Part shown: one piece after another, positions 23,548 through 32,725 of the stretch
Position numbering within the stretch: the first letter of the stretch is position 1
How the letters are laid out: each line of letters begins with the position of its first letter
Origin: Geomonas silvestris
GTDB taxonomy: Bacteria > Desulfobacterota > Desulfuromonadia > Geobacterales > Geobacteraceae
Direction of reading: 5' to 3'
Length of the DNA stretch: 64,000 nucleotides
Assembly (NCBI RefSeq): GCF_014193515.1
Contig: NZ_BLXX01000009.1
Coordinates: 110,331 to 174,330 of the forward strand
Notes under the pieces: generated by a model
What the model was told of the DNA's origin: nothing
Database searches by the model: none
What the model saw: the letters and a program-made list of their open reading frames with translations, nothing else
Position numbers and translations under genes: made by a program

Positions 23548-26500
23548 ATGCGCCCCGTCACCTCGCTTCGCTGCACCCTCGCCCTATTTCCCCTTATCCT
23601 CGGCATCTTGATCAGCGGCTGCAGCGGCGGCGGTGGAGGCGCCCAGATCGGGAACCTGGTCGATCCCGCCTCCTCCTACCAGGGGCGCAGCAGCGCGGCC
23701 CCGGTCAGTGCGGGCACTGCCGAGAGCCTCGCCATGGGTGCCTTCGGCGGCAGCGTCCTGGGGGGCGAAGTGGGCGCCATCGGCAGGGGGAAGGTGACCG
23801 GCAAGGCTGCGGTGCGCACTCTGCCGATGCGCCAGCTGGTGCAAGCGCTCAAACTCTCCACCCGGCGCCTGGCGATCCCAGAGCAGGCCGCTCAACTGCG
23901 CAAGAAGCAGATCTCCCGCGCCAAGAGCGCTGCCCGCGAAAGCAGTTTCGTGACCTACGGCGACCAGGGTGGGACCGCCTCCCATACCCTGCAGGTCAAC
24001 GACAGCAACGGAACCTTTTACGGCACGGTCAACTATACCGGCTTTACCCTTCAGGGAACGACCACCAATGGCAGCTGCGACCTGCTGGGGAGCTTCGACC
24101 CCAGTAGGCAGACCCTGAACAGTCTCACCCTTTCGTTCAAGTCCCTGAGCCTTACCACTTCCAACGCCAGCTATGAGCTCACCGGTAATGTCGGCTGGAC
24201 CTACACCTACGCCTCATCCAGTGACAGCATCTCGATGAACATGGTCCTGAAGGACGCCTCTGACGGTAAGACTTACTGGTTCAAGGACTACCAGATCGCC
24301 ACCGTGTACGGCTCGCAGAGCTTGAGCCAGACCGTTTCCGGCCGCTACTACGATCACGACAACGGCTACCTGGAGATAAGCACGCCAGCCGCTCTGGTGG
24401 CCAAGTACGACAACCTGTGGCCCTCGGAAGGCACCTTTCGCTGCGCAGCGGCCAACAACAACTGGGTACAGCTGGGTTTCCAGTCCACGACCTACAGGAT
24501 CGATGCCGAGACCAACGGGGACGGTATCAGCGACTGGTCCATCGAGCACGCCAGTAATCCGCCGGCCCCTCCAGTCAACCTTCCGCCGGTGGCGCAGGCA
24601 GGCCCGGACCAGACCGCGGTCGTCGGGGCCACGGTGCAACTGGACGCCAGCGCCAGCAGTGATCCCAACGGTGACACCCTCAGCTACTCCTGGTACGTCA
24701 TCTCGGCCCCTTCGGGCGGCTGGATGAGCCTTGCCGGGGCCAACACGGCAACCCCCAGCTTCACCCCCAGCGTCGAGGGGACCTACCAGTTCCATCTCTC
24801 GGTGTACGACGGCTACTATATGAGCGAGGACACCGTCACCGTGGTAGTCACCCCGGTGCAGCCCCTACAGCCGGCCGCTGTGCAGCAGGTCTGGCAGTTC
24901 GGGGTGTACGGTTCCTCGATTGGTCAGGCGGGGCTTCTGACTGCCGATCTGGACGGCGACGGCACGCAGGAGATCATCGCTAGCGCCTCTGCGGGCGGGT
25001 TTGGCAGCAACGTGATGTGGTACGTGGTGCGTAAGAACGGTTCCGGTTACGAACAGGTCTGGCGCAGCGAGAACTACGGGGTGACCATCGTGCGTCTGCT
25101 CTTGGCGGACATGAACGGCGACGGCAAACAGGACGCAGTCGTGGCCTTTTCCGACGGCACCATTCGCAGCTATGACGGCCCCACGCTTAAGGAACTGTCG
25201 CGCCTGAAGATCGGCAACTCGCTCATCGATGTCGCCCTTGCGGACCTGGATGGTGACGGCAAGCTCGACTTCATCAGCACCGACGGGAGCACCCTGTCGG
25301 TCTCCAACGCGCAGACCGGAGCGCTCAAGTGGAGCAAGAGTGCGGTGGGCGGCAACTCGCTGGCCGTCGGCAACGTGGACAACGACGCCGCGCTGGAGAT
25401 CGTGACTACCGGTTACGGCGGCAAAGGATACGTAATCAGCAACACGGGGAGCGTCAAGTGGGAGTACATCAACGGCTTTGGGGCGCGGGTCAAACTGGGC
25501 GACCTGAACGGCGACGGGAAGCAGGAGATCGTCGCCGCCTCGTCGTGGTACAAGATCACCGTCTTTGATGCTGCCCTCAAATCGCCGCTCTGGGAAATCA
25601 GCACAGACCTCGACATCGCGGCAGTGCTGATCGTCGACACCGATGGGGACGGGATCCCCGAGATCGTGTACGGAGATGCCCAATGGGGCAGGGTACATGC
25701 CATTGACGCCACAACGCACCTCCAACGGTGGTCGGTGAACAACCCCGAGCACGGCGTTTCCGGGATCGCCTTCGCCGACGTGGACCAGGATGGGAAAAAG
25801 GAGATCCTTTGGGGAGCGGGAGGTACCTCGACCGGCGCCGACTTCCTCTACATCGCAGACCCAAGTACAGGCACCATCAAGTGGCAGAACGTGGATACCA
25901 GCGGGCTAAGCCCTCTGGCACTGGGTGACCTGAAGAACGACGGCAGTCTGCAGCTTCTGATGGTGACCGAGTTCAGCAACAGTGAATACGACGGCGGGAC
26001 CGTCCAGATCTTCGACCTCCCCAGCCACACCCTGAGCTATCAAAAGGCGTTGCCGCTCAACGATTGGGAGGGACAGAACCGGGTGGTGCGCATCGGGGAC
26101 GTAGACGGAGACGGACGCAACGAGTTCGTAGTGACGAACGGAAGTGCCTACTCCGGCTGCGTCCAGGTTTTCGACGGTATCACGCACACTCTCAAGGTGC
26201 AGACGACGCCCACTTACGATGTCACCTACACGGCAATGGCACTGGGAGACGTGGACGGTGACGGCAAGCGCGAGATCGTCTTGGGGACCAGTGACGGTTA
26301 CCTGGTGGTTTTGGACGGGACCACCCTGCAGCAAAAATGGAAAAGCGTCGCAATCGGGACTTCCTGGGGTGGCGTGGGCGACATCAAGCTGGCCGACCTC
26401 GATAAAGACGGGCACATGGACATCATCGCCACCCTGAACGGGAGCCGACTCGTGGTCTTCGATGCAGTCACCCACCTGCAGAAGCTGCTCATCCAATCAC

Positions 26501-26886
26501 CGGCAAGGGTCCTTGAGGCAGCCGACGTGGACGGAGACGGCAAGCTTGAGATCCTGGTCGGTCGCGACGACGGCAAGATCGACATCTATGATGGGGTCAG
26601 CTTCGCCCTCAAGAAGACCATCCCGACCTTCAGCACCCAGCCGGTGGATGCCCTGCTGGTAACGGACCTTGACGGTAACGGCAGCCTCAAGTACCTGGTC
26701 GCCAGCGGCGGGGTGCTCTCCATCTTCCAGGGGGATCAGCTCTACTGGCGCAGCGGGCAGTTGGGGTCCCGGTTGGGACGCTCGAATAGCATCGCGGTCC
26801 GGGATGTGGATGGCGACGGTCATCCCGACATCTTCATCGGCAGCGACCTGGTGCTCTACCAGTTCAAGTACCTCGGCGCCCAGTAA
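23548..26886 (+). CDS. Large surface lipoprotein: PKD-like domain plus fourteen FG-GAP repeats
   Basis: 1112 residues. Signal and lipobox LISGC (Cys25) followed by a Gly run. Residues ~35-340 are a unique N-terminal region with SYELTGNVGWTYTY-like beta structure. About 345-435 is a PKD/Ig-like domain (PPVAQAGPDQTAVVGATVQL, ASASSDPNGDTLSYSWYV). The remaining ~670 residues hold fourteen FG-GAP/VCBS repeats whose calcium loops are easily seen (DLDGDGTQEI, DMNGDGKQDA, DLDGDGKLDF, DLNGDGKQEI, DTDGDGIPEI, DVDGDGRNEF, DVDGDGKREI, DVDGDGKLEI, DVDGDGHPDI among them). Fourteen units fit two seven-bladed beta propellers. Probably an outer-surface, calcium-stabilised binding or adhesion protein; ligand unknown. 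Confidence 0.9.
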   Translation: MRPVTSLRCTLALFPLILGILISGCSGGGGGAQIGNLVDPASSYQGRSSAAPVSAGTAESLAMGAFGGSVLGGEVGAIGRGKVTGKAAVRTLPMRQLVQALKLSTRRLAIPEQAAQLRKKQISRAKSAARESSFVTYGDQGGTASHTLQVNDSNGTFYGTVNYTGFTLQGTTTNGSCDLLGSFDPSRQTLNSLTLSFKSLSLTTSNASYELTGNVGWTYTYASSSDSISMNMVLKDASDGKTYWFKDYQIATVYGSQSLSQTVSGRYYDHDNGYLEISTPAALVAKYDNLWPSEGTFRCAAANNNWVQLGFQSTTYRIDAETNGDGISDWSIEHASNPPAPPVNLPPVAQAGPDQTAVVGATVQLDASASSDPNGDTLSYSWYVISAPSGGWMSLAGANTATPSFTPSVEGTYQFHLSVYDGYYMSEDTVTVVVTPVQPLQPAAVQQVWQFGVYGSSIGQAGLLTADLDGDGTQEIIASASAGGFGSNVMWYVVRKNGSGYEQVWRSENYGVTIVRLLLADMNGDGKQDAVVAFSDGTIRSYDGPTLKELSRLKIGNSLIDVALADLDGDGKLDFISTDGSTLSVSNAQTGALKWSKSAVGGNSLAVGNVDNDAALEIVTTGYGGKGYVISNTGSVKWEYINGFGARVKLGDLNGDGKQEIVAASSWYKITVFDAALKSPLWEISTDLDIAAVLIVDTDGDGIPEIVYGDAQWGRVHAIDATTHLQRWSVNNPEHGVSGIAFADVDQDGKKEILWGAGGTSTGADFLYIADPSTGTIKWQNVDTSGLSPLALGDLKNDGSLQLLMVTEFSNSEYDGGTVQIFDLPSHTLSYQKALPLNDWEGQNRVVRIGDVDGDGRNEFVVTNGSAYSGCVQVFDGITHTLKVQTTPTYDVTYTAMALGDVDGDGKREIVLGTSDGYLVVLDGTTLQQKWKSVAIGTSWGGVGDIKLADLDKDGHMDIIATLNGSRLVVFDAVTHLQKLLIQSPARVLEAADVDGDGKLEILVGRDDGKIDIYDGVSFALKKTIPTFSTQPVDALLVTDLDGNGSLKYLVASGGVLSIFQGDQLYWRSGQLGSRLGRSNSIAVRDVDGDGHPDIFIGSDLVLYQFKYLGAQ

Positions 26887-27269
26887 TCCCGCAGTAGATA
26901 ACCGAGGCGGCCCACGGTGGAAGCAATGGACAATTGACCATGCTTACGCTGGTTGGGCCGCCTTTTCTCTGCCTTCCGTGTTTGTTTCTCCTCACGCCTG
27001 CTCCGCACCGTCCTTTGGGACGTCAGGCAACCTTATCTACTTTGCGCTTGGAGCTTAAGCGCAGCCTCCGCGCAACAGTCCCCGCCTTAACCCTCCCGGA
27101 TCTATCGACCAGCCTATTGGCTGCGGCCCGTGCAGCATCCACAACCTTATCCCTAACCCTCGGCAAGCCCTCGGCAGTATAATGAGGATGAGGGCCTGAG
27201 CCACGAGAAGCGAAGCAGGTCGAGTTCTCGAGACAGGTCCAGTGCCGGTCTGGCACGAGGGGATGGAAC
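26887..27269. other. Intergenic region with a TATAAT-type element
   Basis: 383 bases. A perfect TATAAT (27178-27183) lies 87 bases before the next start codon, but no good -35 box is 16-18 bases upstream. A GGACAATTGACCATG word near 26928 resembles the tandem CAATTGACA units at 41511. No coding region seen. Confidence 0.4.
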
Positions 27270-28409
27270 ATGGAACGGACCTTCGGATGGTTATGCCTTC
27301 TCATGCTGGTTGCACTGCTGGCGCTGCCAGGGGCGGTACTGGCGCAAGAGGGGGCCTCCGCACCGCCGATCAGCCAACCGCTGGTGACGGAGGGACTCTT
27401 TGCGGTCAACTTGGCGAACGCGCTGGGTGTGAGCTCGACCTCGGACCCGGTCGAGGCGGAAAACGCACTGGCCAAGGTCAGGGTGGCCCCGCAAAACGGC
27501 TGGATCGGGGACTATCCCATGACCCCGGACCTGGTGGGCGAGGTGCGCCAGGCGCTGGACGATGCGGTTGCCAACGGTGACCTCGCGCTCTCCCGGGACG
27601 ATGCGCTGCAGCGCTTCGACGCGGCGACGGGGAACGTGGATCTGGCGGTGCAGGCCTATGCCGGTACGGTGACCGAGACGGAAACGCCAACGCCGCAGAG
27701 CTGCACGAACTACCCGAACCCCTCCAGCATCTCCTCGGCCTACAGCAGCGAGGGGCCGCCGGTGGTCACCTACTACTGCCCGCCTCCCGATTACTACTAC
27801 CAGTACGACTACGTCCCGTACCCCTTTTACTGGGAAAGCTTCTGGTTCCCGGGCTACTTCATCCTGCACGACTTCCACCGCCACGTGCGCTACCACGGGC
27901 ACCACGTCCTGATCTCCAACCACTACAACGACTTCGGGCGGCACCGGATGTACCGGGTCGACCCGGTGGATCGCCTGCACGGCAGGTCCTTTTCGGGCAT
28001 CGGTGCCTGGCGGCACCAGCGCGGCTTCATCTCTACCGGCCGCCCGCACAGCCCGGAGCGGATCTTCAACGCGCCGCGCACCGGGAACGTTGGAATCGGC
28101 CGTAGCGGCGGAACCGTGATCTACCGCGGTTCCGGTACATCGGGGACCGGCACCCTGTCCCGGGGCTCCGGCGTGGTGATCAGGACCCCGCGGGTCGGCG
28201 GCAGCACCGGCTCGGCCGGCGGCGGCCGGGTGGGTGGTTTCCAGGGCGGGGGCGGCGGTGTCGTGCGCAGTGGCAGCGGGAGCTTCCACGGCGGCGCAGG
28301 CGGCGGTGCCCCGAGGGGCGGAGCCGACGGCGGGTTCCGAGGTGGCGGTGGCGGCGGTTTTCAGGGGGGCGGTGGTTTCCGCGGCGGCGCTGGAGGGATG
28401 AGGAGGTAG
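27270..28409 (+). CDS. Exported protein with aromatic/His-rich middle and Gly-rich tail
   Basis: 379 residues. Signal peptide MERTFGWLCLLMLVALLALP, cleavage near VLA-QEG. Residues ~28-130 are an ordinary globular part (TEGLFAVNLANALGV, LSRDDALQRFDAATG). About 150-215 is very rich in Tyr, Pro and aromatic residues (PPPDYYYQYDYVPYPFYWES) and His (HDFHRHVRYHGHHV). The last 110 residues are Gly/Ser/Arg low complexity (GGGFRGGAGG type). No cysteine-rich or enzymatic motif. Similar two-part proteins occur in Geobacter-type genomes as uncharacterised exported proteins. The composition suggests an extracellular matrix-like or disordered surface protein; this is inference. Confidence 0.75.
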   Translation: MERTFGWLCLLMLVALLALPGAVLAQEGASAPPISQPLVTEGLFAVNLANALGVSSTSDPVEAENALAKVRVAPQNGWIGDYPMTPDLVGEVRQALDDAVANGDLALSRDDALQRFDAATGNVDLAVQAYAGTVTETETPTPQSCTNYPNPSSISSAYSSEGPPVVTYYCPPPDYYYQYDYVPYPFYWESFWFPGYFILHDFHRHVRYHGHHVLISNHYNDFGRHRMYRVDPVDRLHGRSFSGIGAWRHQRGFISTGRPHSPERIFNAPRTGNVGIGRSGGTVIYRGSGTSGTGTLSRGSGVVIRTPRVGGSTGSAGGGRVGGFQGGGGGVVRSGSGSFHGGAGGGAPRGGADGGFRGGGGGGFQGGGGFRGGAGGMRR

Positions 28410-28592
28410 CGAGAAGCTTCGGCCGGGAACTGCGGGGGAAAAACGGGTTGGTAGGGGGGAGTGACCACCCGTTCCTACGCGGGGCGTGGGCGAGCGAGAT
28501 GCTGCACGGGAAATCGCGCTCTTGAAGAAGCTATCCCGGGAAGCCGAGAAGCTCAACTCGTTCGCCGCGACGTGCTGCAGGAGATATCACGT

Positions 28593-28620
28593 TCCCCCTT
28601 TGCGAAGGGGGACAGGGGGA
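28593..28620. repeat. Palindromic CCCCCTTTGCGAAGGGGG repeat
   Basis: CCCCCTT-TGCG-AAGGGGG, a perfect stem-loop followed by ACAGGGGGA; a common intergenic repeat type. It lies between the convergent secreted-protein and cheW genes and may serve as terminator. A shorter relative is at 22461-22476. Confidence 0.65.
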
Positions 28621-28688
28621 TTTGCCTTTCTTCCGCGTTCCGGTGCGCCTGGGCTCCCTTTATTGGGAACCCAGGTTCCGGCCGCTCG

Positions 28689-29198
28689 CTACTCGAAGGC
28701 CGCCACGATGCCGCTGCGGTCTTCGTCCGAGAACATGTGGTCCACGTCCATGATGATCAACAGTCGTTCTCCGTGGTTGTAGACGCCGGTTATGTACTCC
28801 TGCCCCACCGTCCCCGAACCGGAGAGGATGATGGCCGGAGGGGGCTGGATCTCGCTGCTGCGCAGCCTGATCACCTCGGCCACGCTGTCCACGATGAAGC
28901 CGACCAGGTTGCTGCCGACATCCATGATGATGATCCGGGTCTGGCTGTCCTGCTCCAGTTCCGGCAGGTTGAAGCGCTTGCGCAGGGAGATGATCGGGAT
29001 CACCTTGCCGCGCAGGTTGATGATCCCCTCGATGAAGTGTGCGGTGTTCGGGGTCTTGGTAAGGCTCGGGAGCCTGATGATTTCCCGTACCTTGAGCACT
29101 TCGATACCGTACTCTTCGCCGTTCAGGTTGAAGCTCACCAGTTGGATCAGTTCGTCGGTAACCTCACCGAGCTTGACCAGAGCATTGCCGATTGCCAT
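28689..29198 (-). CDS. cheW: CheW-type chemotaxis coupling protein
   Basis: 169 residues from ATG 29198, with the site AAGGAGGAATATATC. One CheW domain: IQLVSFNLNGEEYGIEVLKV, EIIRLPSLTKTPNTAHFIEG, IINLRGKVIPIISLRKRF, then IIMDVGSNLVGFIVDSVAEV and GVYNHGERLLIIMDVDHMF. It couples receptors to CheA at the cytoplasmic membrane. No cheA or receptor gene is next to it; the only receptor trace in the window is the pseudogene at 17398-17618. It is a single gene. Confidence 0.94.
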   Translation of the reverse strand: MAIGNALVKLGEVTDELIQLVSFNLNGEEYGIEVLKVREIIRLPSLTKTPNTAHFIEGIINLRGKVIPIISLRKRFNLPELEQDSQTRIIIMDVGSNLVGFIVDSVAEVIRLRSSEIQPPPAIILSGSGTVGQEYITGVYNHGERLLIIMDVDHMFSDEDRSGIVAAFE

Positions 29199-29519
29199 GA
29201 TATATTCCTCCTTGTGCGGTGTTCCCGCTGGGCGCACTATCCTGTGCAGCTGGATGCCGTGCTCTTTTCTCTTACATGGATAGTGCCAGATCGATAAGTG
29301 CGGAAACTTCAGCAGGTTGGCCAGGTCGCTGGTTTATCTTGCTGTCCTGAGAAAGAACAGTGCTGTACCGCAGAGGAACAGCGGGGGGGCAGGGGCTCAT
29401 AACGAGTCGTGTTGAATCTGTCGGGGGGCAGGGGACTGACAGAGGCTGGCACTGGAAATATCCGCCAAACCTGATAATGATTATGGGGCTTTGATCTGTT
29501 CCAGAAAAGGAGTTCAGCT
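29199..29519. other. Intergenic region between divergent cheW and thioesterase genes
   Basis: 321 bases that must hold two diverging promoters. It contains two similar G-rich words (GGGGGGCAGGGGCTC near 29383 and GGGGGGCAGGGGACTG near 29423) spaced 40 bases. No gene or RNA recognised. Confidence 0.35.
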
Positions 29520-30569
29520 ATGACTACACCTACCGAAACCACCTTCGTGCAGACGCTTCCCCTGGGGAGCGATCTCGAGATGAGGCGCCGCTTCAAGGTG
29601 CTGGAGGATGACCTGCAGGGGAACATCCGTTTCGGACTCTTGCTCGAGATACTGGACAAGGTGGCCGAGGAAACGGCGCTCAACTACGTGAACCGCTACC
29701 ATCCCCGGGCCCGCGTGGTAACCGCTGCCATCGACAACGTCGTGGTGCGCCACCCGGCCGACGTGAACCGGGACCTGGTCTGCCAGGCGCGCATCAACCA
29801 CGTGGGGCGCTCGTCGCTGGAGATCGGGATCCGGGTGGACCAGCCCGGAGAGCCGGCGAACCACGTGGCCTCCTGCTACTTCACCATGGTGGCCCGCTCC
29901 GGCATGGGCGAGGACGCCGTGAGCGTCACGCTGCCGCCGCTTGAGTACCAGGACGAAACGGAAAAGCTCAGGGCGCACAAGGCGGTGGCCCGCAGGGAGG
30001 AGTATCGGCAGCAGCAGGCGCTCCTCTCCGGTCCCCCCAGTCACGAGGAGTACCAGATGCTTGCCGGCCTGCACAACGCCCAGGACGCCCTTGGTTTCCA
30101 GGGGCTTTTGGCGGGGCGATTGGTGGCTGATTCCTGGGAGCGCATGTACCCCGAGTTCGAGAACGTGCCGCAGAAGATCTTCGGCGGCTACCTGGTCCGG
30201 CGCGCCTACGAGATCTCCTCGATTTGTTCCGAGCTGGTGGCGCCGGAGCGTTCCGTGATCGCCGCGGTAAACCGGATCAACTTCTTCCACCCGGTGCGCA
30301 TGGGCGATAAGCTGCACTACACGAGCCGCGTGGTCTACACGAACGGCAGCTACATCTGCGTCGAGGCGAACATCGAGCGGATCAGTCGCGACCGGACCAG
30401 CAAGGCTCTCTCCAACTCGTGCCTGTTCACCTTCGTCAACGTGGACCGCGACCTGGTGCACCGCCCGGTCCCCGAGGTCTACCCGACCAACTACGCCGAG
30501 GATGCGCGCTATCTGGCGGCGCACCGCAGCTACCTCGCGCTCACCGAGCACAGCAAGAACATCATCTAA
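29520..30569 (+). CDS. Double hot-dog acyl-CoA thioesterase
   Basis: 349 residues, ATG 29520 with AAAGGAG. Two hot-dog domains in tandem: the first at about 15-150 (GNIRFGLLLEILDKVAEETA, then ARINHVGRSSLEIGIRV), the second at about 200-335 (NVPQKIFGGYLVRRAYEISS, INFFHPVRMGDKLHYTSRVV). The long helices begin with G.LL..LD and GGYLVR, as in acyl-CoA hydrolases of the ACOT9 type. The enzyme releases CoA from fatty acyl-CoA in the cytosol. A hairpin with T run follows. No neighbour narrows down the substrate. Confidence 0.85.
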   Translation: MTTPTETTFVQTLPLGSDLEMRRRFKVLEDDLQGNIRFGLLLEILDKVAEETALNYVNRYHPRARVVTAAIDNVVVRHPADVNRDLVCQARINHVGRSSLEIGIRVDQPGEPANHVASCYFTMVARSGMGEDAVSVTLPPLEYQDETEKLRAHKAVARREEYRQQQALLSGPPSHEEYQMLAGLHNAQDALGFQGLLAGRLVADSWERMYPEFENVPQKIFGGYLVRRAYEISSICSELVAPERSVIAAVNRINFFHPVRMGDKLHYTSRVVYTNGSYICVEANIERISRDRTSKALSNSCLFTFVNVDRDLVHRPVPEVYPTNYAEDARYLAAHRSYLALTEHSKNII

Positions 30570-30611
30570 AGCCGTACCTCGCCAACAGCCGGACACCGGC
30601 CGTCCCACTCC

Positions 30612-30650
30612 AAGCCCTCCGACGCATCATGCGTCTGGGGGCTTTCTTTT
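30612..30650 (+). terminator. Rho-independent terminator after thioesterase gene
   Basis: AAGCCCTCCGACGCA, loop TCA, TGCGTCTGGGGGCTT, then TCTTTT. Stem with two small mismatches. Confidence 0.8.
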
Positions 30651-30683
30651 GGTTTCCGGGAACTCCGGAAAGCGTCCAATCAG

Positions 30684-30720
30684 GTCCCTCTCCCCTTGCG
30701 GGACAGGGTGAGGGGGAGGA
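30684..30720. repeat. REP-like palindromic element C
   Basis: TCCCTCTCCCCTTGCGGGAC followed by AGGGTGAGGGGGAGG. It is nearly the reverse complement of the element at 38641-38680, showing that these elements occur in both orientations. Confidence 0.7.
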
Positions 30721-30923
30721 CGCCACTTCATCACCAGATGGCAGCTTCACCCGGGGTTTTTCCCGAACCTTTCTACGATGGACACGCACTCACCTGATTT
30801 GCTGCGATTGCCTCCACCAGAGCTTCCCTCCGAAACCGCTTTGCTTTTTATTGGTAAAAGCGATAGCTATTATCTTGTTGATTAATATTATTAATTTGAC
30901 TGCAAGCATCCCTCTGACATATT

Positions 30924-30973
30924 CATAGGTCGCTTTTTAAGGTGCTTCCGGGAGGTCGGAAGCCTATGACCTA
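30924..30973 (+). promoter_or_regulatory. Structured leader of the corrinoid operon
   Basis: CATAGG (30924-30929) can pair with CCTATG (30963-30968), or the overlapping TAGGTC (30926-30931) with GACCTA (30968-30973); the two helices exclude each other. Inside is a third hairpin GCTTCC/GGAAGC (30944-30949, 30958-30963). The segment ends 21 bases before the start codon of the corrinoid protein gene. The mutually exclusive stems look like a small switch, but it matches no riboswitch class I know. Confidence 0.4.
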
Positions 30974-30994
30974 ACGGAGAAAAGGAAGGGGCCC

Positions 30995-31657
30995 ATGGCA
31001 CGAGCACGAGAAGAAATCCTGCAAGACCTGGCGGACGGCGTACTGAACCTGGACGAGGAGCTCGCGGTGAATACCGCACACGATGCGGTGGAGGCGGGGC
31101 TCGACGCGTACGACGCCATCACCAACGGCCTGGTGCGCGGCATGAACCGCGCCGGTGAGCTCTACGACGAAGAAGAGTACTTCGTTCCGGAATTGCTGAT
31201 CTGCTCGGACGCCATGTACGCGGCGCTCGCCGTGCTCGAACCGCACCTCAAGAAAGATGACTCCCGCGTCCGGCAGAGATGCGTCATCGGCGTCGTCGAG
31301 GGGGACACCCACGACATCGGCAAGAACCTGGTGAAGCTGATGCTGGACGTGGGTGGCTTCGAGATCTACGACCTGGGGCGCAACGTCCCCTTGGCCGATT
31401 TCGTCGAGAAGGCCAAGGAGGTAAACGCGGATCTCATCTGCCTCTCCACCCTGATGACCACCACCATGAACGGCATGGCGACCGTGATCGAGATGCTCAA
31501 GGAAGAGGGGATCCGCGACCGTTTCAAGGTGCTGGTCGGCGGCGGGCCGATCTCCCAGGCCTTCGCCGACCGCATCGGGGCCGACGGTTACGCCGACAAC
31601 GCCGCCTCGGCGGTGCGGGTCGCCAAAAAAGTCTGCAACGTGGCCCAGGCCGCCTAA
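30995..31657 (+). CDS. Corrinoid (vitamin B12) protein of a methyltransferase system
   Basis: 220 residues. Residues 1-88 are the four-helix cap (REEILQDLADGVLNLDEELA, NGLVRGMNRAGELYDEEEYF); 93-215 is the Rossmann-like B12 domain with GDTHDIGKN at 103-111, where His106 is the lower cobalt ligand, then LSTLMTTTMNGM and VLVGGGPISQAFADRIGADG. It belongs to the MtbC/MttC/MtaC family: the Co(I) form takes a methyl group from a donor and the methyl-Co(III) form gives it to an acceptor. Start at 30995 follows AAAAGGAAGGGGCCC. It is first in a run of six tightly packed genes plus DUF1638. Confidence 0.93.
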   Translation: MARAREEILQDLADGVLNLDEELAVNTAHDAVEAGLDAYDAITNGLVRGMNRAGELYDEEEYFVPELLICSDAMYAALAVLEPHLKKDDSRVRQRCVIGVVEGDTHDIGKNLVKLMLDVGGFEIYDLGRNVPLADFVEKAKEVNADLICLSTLMTTTMNGMATVIEMLKEEGIRDRFKVLVGGGPISQAFADRIGADGYADNAASAVRVAKKVCNVAQAA

Positions 31658-31666
31658 GGAGATACC

Positions 31667-32725
31667 ATGCTCTCTTCCCTGATCCCTAAAGACAACCAGA
31701 CCTCCCTGGAGCGCGTGCTGAGCTACCTGCAGGGGCAAAACCCGCAGCGTATCGCCTGTTTCCCGCTCATCCTGAACCACGCCGCCCGTGTGCTCGGGGT
31801 ACCGGTCGGCAAGTGCATCCAGGACGCCGAGCTCTTCGGCAAGGCCCACGTCGCCGCCTATCGGCGCTACGGCAACGACCTGATCACCTTCCTCTCCACC
31901 ACTTCGACGCTTGCCGAGGCGATGGGGCAGCGCATGAACTTCATCGAGGACGACGCGCCGCAGCTTGCCGAGCCGCTCGTCAAGGAGCTCGACGACCTCA
32001 AGAAGGTGAAGGTTCCGGATTTCACCAGGGACGGGCGCATGCCGGTCTACCTGCAGGCGACCGAGTACGCCGTGGCCGAGGTGGGGAGCGAGGTCTGCGT
32101 CTCGACTGTCCTCGCCGGCCCCTTCACCACCGCGGCGGCCCTGCGCGGCGCCGACGTCTTCGTCAAGGACCTTTACCGCAACAAGGAGTGGGTGCACGAG
32201 CTTCTGGAGATCTGCTGCGAGGCGGGCCTGCGCTTCATCGACGAGATCCTGAAGCGCAAGTCGCTCCCCATCATCGTCGAACCGATCGGATCCGCCAGCC
32301 TGGTGAGCCCGCGCACCTTCAAGGAGTTCGTGGCCCCTTACCTGAAGCGGATGAGCGACCACATCCACGCCAACGGCGGCGGGCTGCCGGCCGTGCTGCA
32401 CATCTGCGGCAAGACCAAGCCGAACTGGGGCCCCATGCTGGAGAGTGAGTGGGACATCTGGAGCCTGGACGGCGTCGACATGGGCGAGGCCAAGGAGTTC
32501 GCCGGGCACCGGGTCTGCCTGGTGGGGAACGTGACTCCGGCTAATCTTCTCACCAACACCCCCGAGGAGATCGACGCCGAGGCGAAGGCGGTCTGCGCCA
32601 AGGGGATGGGGAGCCCGTGCGGCTTCATCCTGGGGTCCGGGTGCGAGGTCCCCATCAACACCCCGGGCGAGAACCTCGATGCGCTCATCAACGCGGCCCG
32701 CAAGTACGGCCGTTTCGACCTCTAG
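31667..32725 (+). CDS. UroD-type (MtaA/CmuA family) corrinoid methyltransferase, copy 1
   Basis: 352 residues, 9 bases after the corrinoid gene with an AAGGAG site. TIM-barrel of the uroporphyrinogen decarboxylase superfamily in its methyltransferase branch: the zinc motif LHICGK (His and Cys) in the second half and a later Cys in GSGCEVPINTPGENLDALI, the standard MtaA arrangement. Other marks are VEPIGSASLVSPRTFKEFV and CLVGNVTPANLL. MtaA-like enzymes move a methyl group between the corrinoid protein and a thiol or pterin. With no other substrate-activating methyltransferase nearby, one of the two UroD-type proteins may do the demethylation of the substrate. Confidence 0.9.
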   Translation: MLSSLIPKDNQTSLERVLSYLQGQNPQRIACFPLILNHAARVLGVPVGKCIQDAELFGKAHVAAYRRYGNDLITFLSTTSTLAEAMGQRMNFIEDDAPQLAEPLVKELDDLKKVKVPDFTRDGRMPVYLQATEYAVAEVGSEVCVSTVLAGPFTTAAALRGADVFVKDLYRNKEWVHELLEICCEAGLRFIDEILKRKSLPIIVEPIGSASLVSPRTFKEFVAPYLKRMSDHIHANGGGLPAVLHICGKTKPNWGPMLESEWDIWSLDGVDMGEAKEFAGHRVCLVGNVTPANLLTNTPEEIDAEAKAVCAKGMGSPCGFILGSGCEVPINTPGENLDALINAARKYGRFDL

